Positions 1 through 8,525 of a DNA stretch of 64,000 nt are shown piece by piece. The DNA lies in contig JAEUHY010000060.1 of assembly GCA_016795325.1 (NCBI GenBank), forward strand, positions 1 to 64,000. The letters run 5' to 3'. Below the pieces are notes generated by a model that had not been told where the DNA came from, did not search any database, and saw only the letters and a program-made list of their open reading frames with translations. Position 1 is the stretch's first letter. Each line of letters begins with the position of its first letter. The translations under genes and the position numbers were made by a program. This stretch comes from Planctomycetota bacterium (GTDB lineage Bacteria > Planctomycetota > UBA1135 > GCA-002686595).

Positions 1-981
1 CTGAACGGCGGAACGATCAGCGGCGGCACCCTAGATCAGCAGGGCGGCGCGGCGCTGTCGGTGCAGTCGAGCTCAAGCAACCGCTTGGTGGGCGTGCAGG
101 TGCTTGGCGACCTGAACCTGACGGCGGCGAACGCGGCCCTGCGAGTTGGTGGCAACTTGAACGTGAGCGGTACTGTGCGTATGGGCGCGCTGAACTGCAG
201 TCTGGGTTTCGAGGGCAGCCAGACGTTCCAGAGCGGGACGATATCTTGCGAGTCGCCGCCGGGCGGCTCGTTTGGCGGGATGATCGAGATGCAGTCGCCT
301 GGGACGCTCACGATCGCACCGGGTGCGACGATCCGCGGCGGGCGTGGCACGATCGGCGGCTCATGGCAGTTCGGTCAGCCGATGACGCTCGTGAACAACG
401 GGACGATCGCTTCGGACGTGAGCGGTGCGCTGCTGACGATCGCGGGGCCTAGCTTCACGAATGCGGGGCAGGTCCAAGCGATCAATGGCGGCACGCTCAC
501 GCGGAGCGGTGGCCCTTACGTTCAGACCGCTGGCGACACGCTCGTTGGTAACGTCCTCAACGCGTCCACTGGAGTTCAGCTCAATGGGGGCACTCTGCGA
601 GGGAACGCCGGGACAATCAGCGGGAACGTCGTGAACAATGGTGGCGTACTCGCACCCGGTAGCACGGCAGCGGGGGCACTCAACATCGTCGGCACGTACA
701 CGCAAGGAGCGAGCGGCGTGATGAACGTCGAGATCGGCGGAACCACGCAGGGCGCCCAGTTCGACCGGCTCACGGTCAGCGGAGCGGCGACGCTGGGTGG
801 GACGCTGAACATCCAGCTCATCAACGGATTCCAGCCGACGAGCGGGAGCTTCGCGATCCTCGGGCACGCATCGCGCACGGGGACTTTCGCGACGGTCAAC
901 GGAACGAGCATCGGCAACGGTTTCAGCTTCGCGCCCGACTACATCACGTCTAGCACCCAGACGACGCTCGTCGTCCAGTAG
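1..981 (+). CDS. Secreted beta-helix / autotransporter-like repeat protein, 5' end missing
   Basis: The reading frame is open from base 1, so the gene begins outside the window; the GTG at 61 is just an internal valine. The product is rich in Gly, Thr, Asn and Ser and is built of short strand-turn units such as GGTL, NNGTI and GTLTIAPGA, typical of right-handed beta-helix passenger regions of exported proteins. The last 100 or so residues (from GTYTQGASGV) form a separate module found almost unchanged at the end of the next gene. No membrane-barrel signature is visible. The likely role is a large surface or extracellular structural protein. The function is inferred from composition only. Confidence 0.75.
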   Translation: MNGGTISGGTLDQQGGAALSVQSSSSNRLVGVQVLGDLNLTAANAALRVGGNLNVSGTVRMGALNCSLGFEGSQTFQSGTISCESPPGGSFGGMIEMQSPGTLTIAPGATIRGGRGTIGGSWQFGQPMTLVNNGTIASDVSGALLTIAGPSFTNAGQVQAINGGTLTRSGGPYVQTAGDTLVGNVLNASTGVQLNGGTLRGNAGTISGNVVNNGGVLAPGSTAAGALNIVGTYTQGASGVMNVEIGGTTQGAQFDRLTVSGAATLGGTLNIQLINGFQPTSGSFAILGHASRTGTFATVNGTSIGNGFSFAPDYITSSTQTTLVVQ

Positions 982-987
982 GTCACC

Positions 988-3312
988 ATGCGAGAAACAG
1001 TGATGAGTCGCTCGGAGCGAGACGTGGCGTTGGCGGGCGATGTCGCGCGAGCACGGTGGCTGGCGCGACCCGCGGCGTCGTCGAGTGCTGGCTGGCGAGA
1101 GATGCTAGCGGTGTCCGTGCCGTTCAAAGCTGCCCGGCTCATGGGGCTCCTGATCACCCTCGTGGGGTTGCTCGCGGGAACGAGCCAGGCGCAAAGCCAA
1201 CGCGACTACACCTACGACGCGCTCGGCAATCGCGTCGCAGCGACGAACCAGGTGCGCTTCACCGCCGCGGACGCGTTCTCGATCCAGCCGCGGCGAGCGT
1301 TGGTTGGCGACGCCGTGAACATCTACGGACGCAACTTCCCGTTTGCTGCGCCGGGGACGGTGGCGGTCACCGTGGCGGGCCAAGCGGCTGCGATCACGAG
1401 CGTCGCGCCGAACGTCATCAGCTTCACCATGCCGACCGTAGTGAGCGGCGGCCAAGTCATCGTGACGATCGCTGGCGGCACGCCGCTGGTGGCGGGTGTC
1501 CTGGAGTTCGAGGGCATTACCATTGCGCCGCAGACCGTTGCTGTCGACTACGGCGACCAGGTTCAGTACAGCGCGCAGGTGACCGGCGGCAGCCAGACCG
1601 TCACGTGGAAGGTGAACGGTGTGGCGGGAGGCAACGCCAGCGTCGGCACGATCTCGAGCACAGGGCTCTACACCGCCCCTGCTGGCGCGGCCGCGGCCGA
1701 GTTCCCGTTCGTCGTGTCGGCGACGAGCTCGCGCATCGACTCCGTCGCCTACGCGCTGGTGACGCCTCTCTGCTCGGGCTCGAGCACGATCCAGCCCGGG
1801 GTGATCCTCGACGGATCCTTCGCGGCGCCCTTCGAGCGCGATTGCTACGACTTCAACGCCCAGGCCGGCGACGAGTACTTCGTCGCGTACTTCGGGCAGT
1901 CGACGGCGAGCAAGCTGCGCATTCGCGATCCGGACGGGTTCACTCTCGGGGTCGTCTCCAACGGCGGCGTGCTGCAACTCGGGCCGCTCACCGTGACCGA
2001 AACCGGGAGCTTCCGCGTCGAGGTGGAGGCCACGGCATCATCCACCGGCGACTACAAGTTGTGGCTGATCAAGGACGGCGCCCTGCCGCGCGGCGTCTGG
2101 GTCTTCCCGGGCAGCGGCTCTTGGTCCGAAGCCGCGAAGTGGAGCGGCGGCGTCGTGCCGACGAGCGACGACGACGTGCGCATCTTGCCGCTTCCCGGCA
2201 GCGTGGTCGTGACGCACTCCGCGGGCACGAGTCGGTGCTCGACTCTGGACTGCAGCGAGCAGCTGACCGTGTCTGGTGGCGCACTTACCGTGCGAGGCCA
2301 GGTGCACTCCGAGACGCTCGCCGTCTCCGGCGGAGCGTTGACCGCGCTCAATCAGCTCTCGGCGTCGAGTTTGACGGTCTCCGGCGGCACTCTTGCCGTC
2401 GACGGCGGCGCTCGTGTCAGCGTGAGCTACAGCCAATCGGGCGGAGCCGTTGTCGGGAGCGGCGAGTTGGCCCTTGCGGGGAGCGTCGCATGGTCCGGCG
2501 GTTCGATGGGCGGCACGGGCAAGACGACCATTGCGAACACAGGCGTGGTGACGATCACGGGCGGGGTGACGGTGGCGCGCACGTTCGAGAACGGCGGCAC
2601 GACGACGTTTGCGGGCGGCAACGTGGGGTCTTGGGTGCTCTCAAGCGCGGTGTTTCGCAACCTCCCTGGTGGTGTCTACAACCACAACAACACGTTCAGC
2701 CATGGGATCAGCGCGTCCGGCAGCGGAAGCGCGTTCGAGAACCAGGGCACGTTCAACAAGGTCGGGACGGCGGGTGCGCCGCTGAATGTGCCGCTGAACA
2801 ATGCTGGTTCCTTGAATGTCAGTGCGGGGACGCTGACCCTTGCGTCGTTCGTTCAGGCATCTGCGAACGCTGTCGTCGCACTCGGCGGAGGCTCGATTAG
2901 CGCGCCGAGCGGGCTAAGCGTTGCTCAAGGCTCGCTGCGCGGCTTCGGGACGATCACCGGCAACGTGACCAACAACGGCACGCTCGAGCCCGGCATCGGT
3001 GGAGCGGGCACATTGACGATCACCGGCACGTACACGCAGGGCGCGAGCGGTGTGATGAACGTCGAAATTGGCGGAACCGCACAGGGCGCGCAGTTCGACC
3101 GGCTTACGGTGAGCGGGGCGGCGACGCTGGGTGGCACGCTGAACATCCAACTCATCAACGGGTTCCAGCCCACGAGCGGGAGCTTCGCGATCCTCGGGCA
3201 TGCGTCGCGCACGGGAACGTTCGCGACGGTCAATGGCACGACCATCGGCAACGGGTTCAGTTTCGCGCCGAACTATACCTCGAACACTCAAACGGCGTTG
3301 GACGTGCAGTAG
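988..3312 (+). CDS. Multidomain secreted protein: YD-repeat stub, IPT/TIG-like and beta-helix regions
   Basis: A hydrophobic segment, MGLLITLVGLLAGTSQA (ATG at 1141), looks like a signal peptide, so translation may start at 1141 or at 1102 rather than at the upstream ATG 988. After it comes one RHS/YD unit (YTYDALGNRVAAT), then an IPT/TIG-like Ig domain (SIQPRRALVGDAVNIYGRNF), a second Ig-like stretch, a pre-peptidase C-terminal-like domain (residues about 260-360, with two Cys), and a beta-helix region of SGGALT-type repeats. It ends with the same 100-residue C-terminal module as the preceding gene, from which it is separated by 6 bases. It is probably an extracellular structural or adhesive protein exported by the same route. 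The exact role is unknown. Confidence 0.75.
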   Translation: MRETVMSRSERDVALAGDVARARWLARPAASSSAGWREMLAVSVPFKAARLMGLLITLVGLLAGTSQAQSQRDYTYDALGNRVAATNQVRFTAADAFSIQPRRALVGDAVNIYGRNFPFAAPGTVAVTVAGQAAAITSVAPNVISFTMPTVVSGGQVIVTIAGGTPLVAGVLEFEGITIAPQTVAVDYGDQVQYSAQVTGGSQTVTWKVNGVAGGNASVGTISSTGLYTAPAGAAAAEFPFVVSATSSRIDSVAYALVTPLCSGSSTIQPGVILDGSFAAPFERDCYDFNAQAGDEYFVAYFGQSTASKLRIRDPDGFTLGVVSNGGVLQLGPLTVTETGSFRVEVEATASSTGDYKLWLIKDGALPRGVWVFPGSGSWSEAAKWSGGVVPTSDDDVRILPLPGSVVVTHSAGTSRCSTLDCSEQLTVSGGALTVRGQVHSETLAVSGGALTALNQLSASSLTVSGGTLAVDGGARVSVSYSQSGGAVVGSGELALAGSVAWSGGSMGGTGKTTIANTGVVTITGGVTVARTFENGGTTTFAGGNVGSWVLSSAVFRNLPGGVYNHNNTFSHGISASGSGSAFENQGTFNKVGTAGAPLNVPLNNAGSLNVSAGTLTLASFVQASANAVVALGGGSISAPSGLSVAQGSLRGFGTITGNVTNNGTLEPGIGGAGTLTITGTYTQGASGVMNVEIGGTAQGAQFDRLTVSGAATLGGTLNIQLINGFQPTSGSFAILGHASRTGTFATVNGTTIGNGFSFAPNYTSNTQTALDVQ

Positions 3313-3429
3313 TCCGAGTACGCCGAGAACGGCGGGGCCGGGCGCTCGGAGACAATCGCGGAGGCCACGAGCCGCCGCATAACGAGAACCGATTCGATGA
3401 ACGTCGTACGCTGGCGCCGAGCAGCGCCG

Positions 3430-4317
3430 CTACGGCTTCGGCGCCGTTTCGAGAGCGGCGTCGAGCAGCGGGTTGTCGGGCGTGTCCTTGCGCCAGGCGG
3501 CCATCACGGGGAACTCGACGGTGGGTGAGCCGAGCGGGAGCGCGGTGACGCCCGGGCGTTTGGGGCCGTCGGCGTCGAGCCAGGGCAGGAGCGAGAAGCC
3601 GAGTTCGGCCTCGACGAAGGCGAGGATCGATTCGGCGGAGGAGGCCGAGAGCATCGTGCGCGGCGCGGCGTCGTGCGCCTCGAGCGCGCGGCGTTGCATC
3701 TCGTGCGCGACGCCGCCCGGCGGATAGCTGATGAAGGTCTCGTCCTTGAGCTGCGCGAGCGAGAGGCGCACCTTGCGCGCGAGCGGATGTTTGGACGGCA
3801 GCACGACGAAGGCTCGCAACGTGCCGACGCGCATCGTCGCGATGTCGCTGGGCCATTCAGGCGAGTAGTCGACCACCAGGTCGGCGGAGCCGTCGCGCAG
3901 TTTGGCGAGGTTGGTCGAGAGCGCTTCGACGAGTTCGACGCGCAGGTCCTTGCGCGCCTTGGCGAGGCGCTGGATCCAGCGCGGCATCATGTGTTTGACG
4001 AACAGCGGCGCTGCGTGGATCACGAGGCTGCCGCCGTAGTCGCCGGCTTGCACCGCACGCACGACGCTCGGCAGTGAGTCGAAGAACGGGCCGACGAAAC
4101 GGTAGAGGCGCTGGCCGGCGGCCGTGAGCTGCATCTGGTCCTTGCCGACGCGCTCGAACAGCTCGACGCCGAGCTCAGCCTCCAGTTTCGAAACCTGCTG
4201 GTGCACCGCCGGCTGCGTGATCGGATAGGGGAAAGCGCGAGCGGCCCGTGCGTAGCCGCCGGTCTTCGCGACCCAATAAAAACCCTCGAGCCGATGCAGC
4301 GTGAGTTGTTGCGTCAT
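3430..4317 (-). CDS. LysR-family transcriptional regulator
   Basis: The 295-residue product has the standard LysR layout: an N-terminal winged helix-turn-helix (LHRLEGFYWVAKTGGYARAA...QPAVHQQVSKLEAELGVELFER, residues about 5-64) and a two-lobed substrate-binding region. The start is the ATG at 4317, which overlaps the stop of the frataxin-like gene by 4 nt, so the two are translationally coupled; the longer open frame upstream is antisense to that gene. LysR regulators usually control a divergent gene, but here the nearest partner is co-directional cyaY. The effector and target are not evident. Confidence 0.88.
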   Translation of the reverse strand: MTQQLTLHRLEGFYWVAKTGGYARAARAFPYPITQPAVHQQVSKLEAELGVELFERVGKDQMQLTAAGQRLYRFVGPFFDSLPSVVRAVQAGDYGGSLVIHAAPLFVKHMMPRWIQRLAKARKDLRVELVEALSTNLAKLRDGSADLVVDYSPEWPSDIATMRVGTLRAFVVLPSKHPLARKVRLSLAQLKDETFISYPPGGVAHEMQRRALEAHDAAPRTMLSASSAESILAFVEAELGFSLLPWLDADGPKRPGVTALPLGSPTVEFPVMAAWRKDTPDNPLLDAALETAPKP

Positions 4318-4637
4318 GGCGCCGAAACCGAGCGCTTGAGTTTGTCGCCGACGACCTGCGCGATGCGCTCGTACAGTGCGTGGCCGTCGCGGTCGTCGAA
4401 CCACGCCTGGCGCGCTTCGTCCCAGTTGTAGTGCCACGCGCGCGCGCCGGCGGCGAACCACATCTGGTTCGTCGCGGACTGCCGGTTGAGCACGTAGCGC
4501 ACGTTGCCTGGGAACACGAGCGTGACGACGCCGTCGCTGGTGGAGTAATCGAGCTCGTCGGGATCAAAGGGCTCGAGCCAATCGGCGACGCGCGCTAGGC
4601 ACGCGTCGGAGAGCTTGACGAACTGCTGCTTGTCCAT
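4314..4637 (-). CDS. cyaY: CyaY / frataxin-family iron-binding protein
   Basis: This 107-residue protein matches the CyaY/frataxin fold in length and pattern: an acidic first helix (DKQQFVKLSDACLARVADWLEPFDPDELD), a beta-sheet start (SDGVVTLVFPG), the conserved YVLNRQ strand, then QMWFAAGARAWHYNW and a final helix. In characterised bacteria CyaY binds iron and modulates IscS-dependent Fe-S cluster assembly in the cytoplasm. Here it is followed by a LysR regulator (4-nt overlap) and preceded by the Fe-S enzyme endonuclease III; a cysteine desulfurase lies at 23521-24672. The family call rests on motif layout and is fairly secure. Its partners are inferred. Confidence 0.8.
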   Translation of the reverse strand: MDKQQFVKLSDACLARVADWLEPFDPDELDYSTSDGVVTLVFPGNVRYVLNRQSATNQMWFAAGARAWHYNWDEARQAWFDDRDGHALYERIAQVVGDKLKRSVSAP

Positions 4638-4677
4638 CGCCTTGTTCTAACGCTTCGCGCGGCCCGATGCGCACTGA

Positions 4678-4696
4678 GCTACCACGAAGTGGTAGC
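4678..4696. repeat. Perfect 8-bp inverted repeat with 3-nt loop
   Basis: GCTACCAC-GAA-GTGGTAGC sits in the 74-base gap between the end of nth and the start of cyaY, both read leftward. It could be a terminator stem without a clear T-run, a protein-binding site or a small interspersed palindrome. Nothing else in the gap is recognisable. Confidence 0.5.
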
Positions 4697-4711
4697 GACA
4701 GAACCAACAGA

Positions 4712-5464
4712 TCAGCGCGGCCGAATGCCGCGGGGCGCGTCGGCGCCTTGGCCGATGCGCCCATGCTCTGCGGCGTGAAGGCCGCGCTGCTTGGTGCGCA
4801 GGTCCTTGCCGGTTCCGTGGCGCTTCTCGAGCGCGGCGCGCGTTTTCGGCGCGGCCCACGAGCAAATCGGGCACTTCGACAAGTCGTGCGCGCGCGCCGG
4901 GCAGTGTTCGCGGCCGAAGAAAATGATCTGCAGGTGGCGGCGGTTCCAAGTGTCCGGCGCGAACAGCGCCTTGAGGTCGCGCTCGGTCTTTTCGACGTTC
5001 GAGCCATCCGACAAGCCCCAGCGCGCCGCCAGGCGGTGGATGTGGGTGTCGATCGGAAAGGCCGGCACGCCGAACGCGTGGCTCATCACGACGCCAGCGG
5101 TTTTGTGGCCCACGCCCGGCAACTGCTCGAGCTCTTCGAAGCTGCGAGGCACCTCGCCGCCATGCCGCGCGAGCAGGATCTCCGACAGGCCTCGAATAGC
5201 CTTCGACTTCGCCGGCGAGAGCCCGCAGGGCTTGATGATCTCGCGGATCTCGTCGGCCGAGAGCTTCACCATCTCCTGCGGCGTCTTGGCGCGCGCGAAG
5301 AGCAGCGGCGTGGTCTGGTTGACGCGCACGTCGGTGCACTGCGCCGAGAGCAGCACCGCGATCAGGAGCGTGTACGCATCGACGTGGTCGAGCGGCACGG
5401 GCGGGGCGGGGTAGAGCTCGTCGAGCAACGCTCCGATGCGCGCGGCTTTGTCTTCGCGTTTCAT
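4712..5464 (-). CDS. nth: Endonuclease III (DNA glycosylase / AP lyase)
   Basis: This base-excision repair enzyme removes oxidised pyrimidines and nicks at the abasic site. The helix-hairpin-helix LPGVGHKTA (residues 115-123) carries the catalytic Lys121, and the active-site Asp139 lies in PIDTHIHRL. The start ATG at 5464 gives a 250-residue protein of family length plus a basic tail of about 35 residues. The usual C-x6-C-x2-C-x5-C iron-sulfur loop is altered: Cys188, Cys198 and Cys201 are spaced x9 and x2, and no fourth Cys follows at the expected distance. The cluster may be changed or absent. The gene is divergent from the CoA-binding protein gene. Confidence 0.92.
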   Translation of the reverse strand: MKREDKAARIGALLDELYPAPPVPLDHVDAYTLLIAVLLSAQCTDVRVNQTTPLLFARAKTPQEMVKLSADEIREIIKPCGLSPAKSKAIRGLSEILLARHGGEVPRSFEELEQLPGVGHKTAGVVMSHAFGVPAFPIDTHIHRLAARWGLSDGSNVEKTERDLKALFAPDTWNRRHLQIIFFGREHCPARAHDLSKCPICSWAAPKTRAALEKRHGTGKDLRTKQRGLHAAEHGRIGQGADAPRGIRPR

Positions 5465-5571
5465 GGCTGGTGGACGGCCAGTGCGGCCGCTGCGCGAGAT
5501 CCTAGCGACGCGTGCGCTGCGCACGATCACGCACTTGCGGCGCGTCGACGCGAGCTCCAAGCTCATTCGTC

Positions 5572-5979
5572 ATGGACACGCAGACCTTGATCCAGGAGTT
5601 CCTCGCCAGCCGCGTGTTCGCCGTCGTCGGCGCCTCGACCAACCGCGAGAAGTACGGCAACAAGGTGCTGCGCTCCTACTTGCAGCGCGGCCGCACGGTG
5701 CACTGCGTGCACCCCAGCGAAACTGCGATCGAAGGCGTGCCGTGTGTCCGCTCGATCCGCGATCTGCCGGATGGCGTCGAGGCCCTGAGCATCATCACGC
5801 CGCCGCCGGTCACCGAGCGCATCGTGCGTGAGGCCGCGGACAAGGGGATCCGCCGTTTGTGGATGCAGCCGGGCGCCGAAAGCCCGGCTGCTCTGAAACT
5901 CTGCGAAGAACTGGGGTTGTCGGTGATCGCCGGCGGGCCGTGCGTGCTCGTGTTGCTCGGCTTTCGCGAGACGCGTTAG
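5572..5979 (+). CDS. CoA-binding domain protein (YccU-like)
   Basis: A single-domain 135-residue Rossmann-fold protein. The start of the fold is FAVVGASTNREKYGNKVLRSY, followed by VHCVHPSE and a conserved SIITPPPVTERIV segment, then WMQPGAES, which is the pattern of stand-alone succinyl-CoA-synthetase-type CoA-binding domains. ATG 5572 (MDTQTLIQEF) is preferred over the longer frame because the fold starts directly after it. The last 4 bases overlap, convergently, the end of the DUF4198 gene. The cellular role of these small CoA-binding proteins is not established. Confidence 0.85.
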   Translation: MDTQTLIQEFLASRVFAVVGASTNREKYGNKVLRSYLQRGRTVHCVHPSETAIEGVPCVRSIRDLPDGVEALSIITPPPVTERIVREAADKGIRRLWMQPGAESPAALKLCEELGLSVIAGGPCVLVLLGFRETR

Positions 5980-6824
5980 CGCGCGGCGGGTTTGGGCGCA
6001 GACCGCGCGGCGGCCTCGAACGTGAGCGAGGCCCACAAGCTCTCCCAGTCGGCTTTGCCAGTGTCCGTGGCGCGCTCCATGTGCACCACGGCGAGCATCC
6101 ACCGACCGGCGCGCGGCAGTTCGATCTGCGCGCGTCCTTCGCCGTCCGTGCGCGCGAGGATCGGCGCCTGCGGCTTGCGCTCGGCCGCGTCCGCGCGCAA
6201 TTCCAAGGCGCCCAGCAGCGCGCCGCCGAGCGGCTTGCCGTGCAAGAACACACGCACGGGAAGCGCGGCGGGTGTGCTGGCCTGTGCGAACAGATCGCAC
6301 GGGTTGCGTTCGGGCAGGATCTCGAGCGGGTAGTCGAGCATGGCAGCGAATTCCTGGGGTCCGCCTTCACCGACTTGGACGATGGACTTCGCGCAACGCG
6401 AGTACAGCTCGCGCGCCTTGGACTGGGTTTCGCCGCGCTCGGCGCGGGAAGTGATGACGCCATCGAGGCCCTTTTCGCGCAGGTAGTCCTCGAACTTCGC
6501 GGCCTCGAGCTCGACGAACGAAGGCGTGCTTCGGTAGCCGAGTACGAACAGGCCTGGCGACGTCGGTCGCACCAGGCCGGCGGGCAGGCCGCCGTCGCGG
6601 CCGACGATGTCGGCGCGTTGCTCCTTGCCGCGCAGCGAGAAGTCGAGGATGCGGATGTCGGCGCGCGGCACTTCGTCGCCGATCGCGAAATCTCCGACCT
6701 TGAGCGCGACCTTGAGCGTCGTGTTGGGCTGCGGACGAAAGCTCTCGGGCTCGATCCAGAAGTCGTGGGCGACGAGCGGAAGCGCGAGCAGAGCAGCTGT
6801 AGCGGAAGCGAGGAGCGTGCGCAT
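5976..6824 (-). CDS. Exported DUF4198-family protein
   Basis: The product starts with a clear signal peptide (MRTLLASATAALLALPLVAHDFW), and the mature N-terminus begins at the AHDFWIEP motif typical of DUF4198 proteins, which resemble metal-transport-associated periplasmic proteins. A C-terminal beta-sandwich part contains LPVRVFLHGKPLGGALLGA and TDGEGRAQIELPRAGRWML, the hallmark of the family. Length is 282 residues. It lies downstream of the DUF4331 gene on the same strand, separated by a strong hairpin. The ligand is unknown; a role in metal handling is only suggested by family resemblance. Confidence 0.75.
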   Translation of the reverse strand: MRTLLASATAALLALPLVAHDFWIEPESFRPQPNTTLKVALKVGDFAIGDEVPRADIRILDFSLRGKEQRADIVGRDGGLPAGLVRPTSPGLFVLGYRSTPSFVELEAAKFEDYLREKGLDGVITSRAERGETQSKARELYSRCAKSIVQVGEGGPQEFAAMLDYPLEILPERNPCDLFAQASTPAALPVRVFLHGKPLGGALLGALELRADAAERKPQAPILARTDGEGRAQIELPRAGRWMLAVVHMERATDTGKADWESLWASLTFEAAARSAPKPAAR

Positions 6825-6868
6825 GGTGTCGACGGTGGAGGTGTGCTTCGTGGGGAGAGCGGGGGCGT

Positions 6869-6906
6869 GCGCCCTCTCCGGTGCGCGGATGCGTCGGAGA
6901 GGGCGC
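6869..6906. terminator. Strong hairpin between DUF4331 and DUF4198 genes
   Basis: GCGCCCTCTCC (6869-6879) pairs perfectly with GGAGAGGGCGC (6896-6906) around a 16-base loop, an 11-bp GC-rich stem. It lies in the 104-base gap after the DUF4331 stop, read leftward. There is no T-run on either side, so it may be a factor-dependent pause, an mRNA-stabilising end or an attenuator rather than a classical terminator. Confidence 0.55.
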
Positions 6907-6928
6907 GCGGCCTTGCGTCGTCGCGGAA

Positions 6929-8353
6929 CTACTGCGCGCCCGGAAGCGGCGTGCGGACGTAGGGGAACGTGTCGTCGAAGAAGCTCGCGTCGACGAACGC
7001 GCCGTCGGTGTAGGGCAGTTGACCGGCCGGAGCGTCCGTCGGGCTGAGCAGCACACCCATCACGACGCGCAGCGACATGTCGACCACGTCGTCGCCCAGG
7101 CGCCGGCCGTTGGGATAACCGGCGAGGTCGCCGCCGAGCACGCCGAGGTTCGACTGCTGCGCCTTGGGTGTCGGAGCGATGCTCGTGTTGAGGCGCAGCA
7201 TCTCGCCGAACGAACCGTTGGCCGTCAGTCCCGGCACGCCGGTGATGAACACCTGCACGAGGTCGGCGCGCGGGAAGAGCGTCGGCGCCTGCACGCCGAA
7301 CAGCACCTGGAGCAGCGCGGGCAGCGTCGGGTGCGTGACGTAGTCAGCGAACTGCGCGTCATCGGCCGGCTTCGAGGCGTTGAAGCGGTTCTTGTCCTTG
7401 AGGCCGATCACGAGCTCGTTGACGAGCGGGCTCGCCAGGCGCGAAACCTGCACGAAGTCGCCGAACTCCTGCGTCGGAGCTTCGAAGGTCGGAATGCCCT
7501 TGAGCGTGCGCTTGCGCGGCAAGCTCGCGCTCGTCCAGGCGCCGATGATCGGTTGGTTCGGCTGCACGAGGAACGCCTTGGGGATCTCGAGGATGAGCGA
7601 CGTCACGTTGGCGTCAGCGAGCTTGTCCTCTTCGCCGTTCACCGGACCGAGCGGGTTGAGGTTCACGAGGTCGAAGGCCTCGCCGAGGTTGACCACGAAG
7701 GGATCCTTGCGCTGTCCGACGAACAAACGCGCCGTGTGGCCGCCCGGCAGAACGACGTTGTAGACGTGCGCCGCAGCGTAGGCGTCGTAGTTGGGGAAGG
7801 TCTTCGTGCCGACGTTGTCGTAGGGCTTGCGGAAGCTCGACTCGTTGTTCGCGGCGTTCTTCAGCTTGACGACGCTGTTCCCCTGCACGAGCTCGAGCGT
7901 GTAGCTCTCCGTCTCGTTGAGGCCGCTGTCGTTCTGCGCGGTGATCGGCGCGACGTTGCGCAGGGGCACCGACACCATCTTCTGGTTGCCCGCCGGTCCG
8001 ATCGGCAGCGCGATGTCGCGCAGCTTGTTCTGGAAGCGGAAGCGGAAGGTCATGTCCGGGAGCGCGTCGCCGTTGCGATCGACGTGGATCTCGTAGCGCG
8101 CCTCGGGGTCCATCGTGAAGTAGTTCGGGCCGCCGTACGGATCCTGCAGCGGCTGGTAGTTGGCGATCAGCGTCACGAAGTCCGAGCGTCCGGCTTCGTA
8201 GCTCGTGAACATGTAGAAGTCGGTCGCGTCGAGCTTGGGCATCTCGGTGATCAGCGGCGCCTCGCGGTGGCTCGAGGCTTTGGAGGCGTTCGCAAACGCT
8301 CCCAACGACGCGAGCGCGGCGGCGCCCAGCGTGAAGTGCAAACTGGTTTTCAT
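6929..8353 (-). CDS. Exported DUF4331-family protein
   Basis: The 474-residue product has a signal peptide (MKTSLHFTLGAAALASLGAFANA) followed by SSHREAPLI and LDATDFYMFTSYE, the diagnostic start of DUF4331. Later sections include ANYQPLQDPYGGPNYF, YEIHVDRNGDALPDMTF and ILEIPKAFL, also family-typical. The start is the ATG at 8353; the longer frame upstream is antisense to the sigma factor. It faces the ECF sigma/anti-sigma pair across a 222-base gap, an arrangement suggesting it may belong to that regulon. The biochemical role of DUF4331 is not known. Confidence 0.82.
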   Translation of the reverse strand: MKTSLHFTLGAAALASLGAFANASKASSHREAPLITEMPKLDATDFYMFTSYEAGRSDFVTLIANYQPLQDPYGGPNYFTMDPEARYEIHVDRNGDALPDMTFRFRFQNKLRDIALPIGPAGNQKMVSVPLRNVAPITAQNDSGLNETESYTLELVQGNSVVKLKNAANNESSFRKPYDNVGTKTFPNYDAYAAAHVYNVVLPGGHTARLFVGQRKDPFVVNLGEAFDLVNLNPLGPVNGEEDKLADANVTSLILEIPKAFLVQPNQPIIGAWTSASLPRKRTLKGIPTFEAPTQEFGDFVQVSRLASPLVNELVIGLKDKNRFNASKPADDAQFADYVTHPTLPALLQVLFGVQAPTLFPRADLVQVFITGVPGLTANGSFGEMLRLNTSIAPTPKAQQSNLGVLGGDLAGYPNGRRLGDDVVDMSLRVVMGVLLSPTDAPAGQLPYTDGAFVDASFFDDTFPYVRTPLPGAQ

Positions 8354-8525
8354 GGCGGAGTGGAGAACTCGTGTCGGAGAAGGCTTGGACTCGCTCGGCC
8401 CCGCTTCAGCGGAGTGCGGTCGAGCGGGACTACGCCCCGCGCCGGCCCCGCGGATTGGCCGGCGGCGCCGATTTCCAGGCTCGGACTCGGGCGGAACGCC
8501 GGCAGCAAGTTTTTGGGATTCGCGC

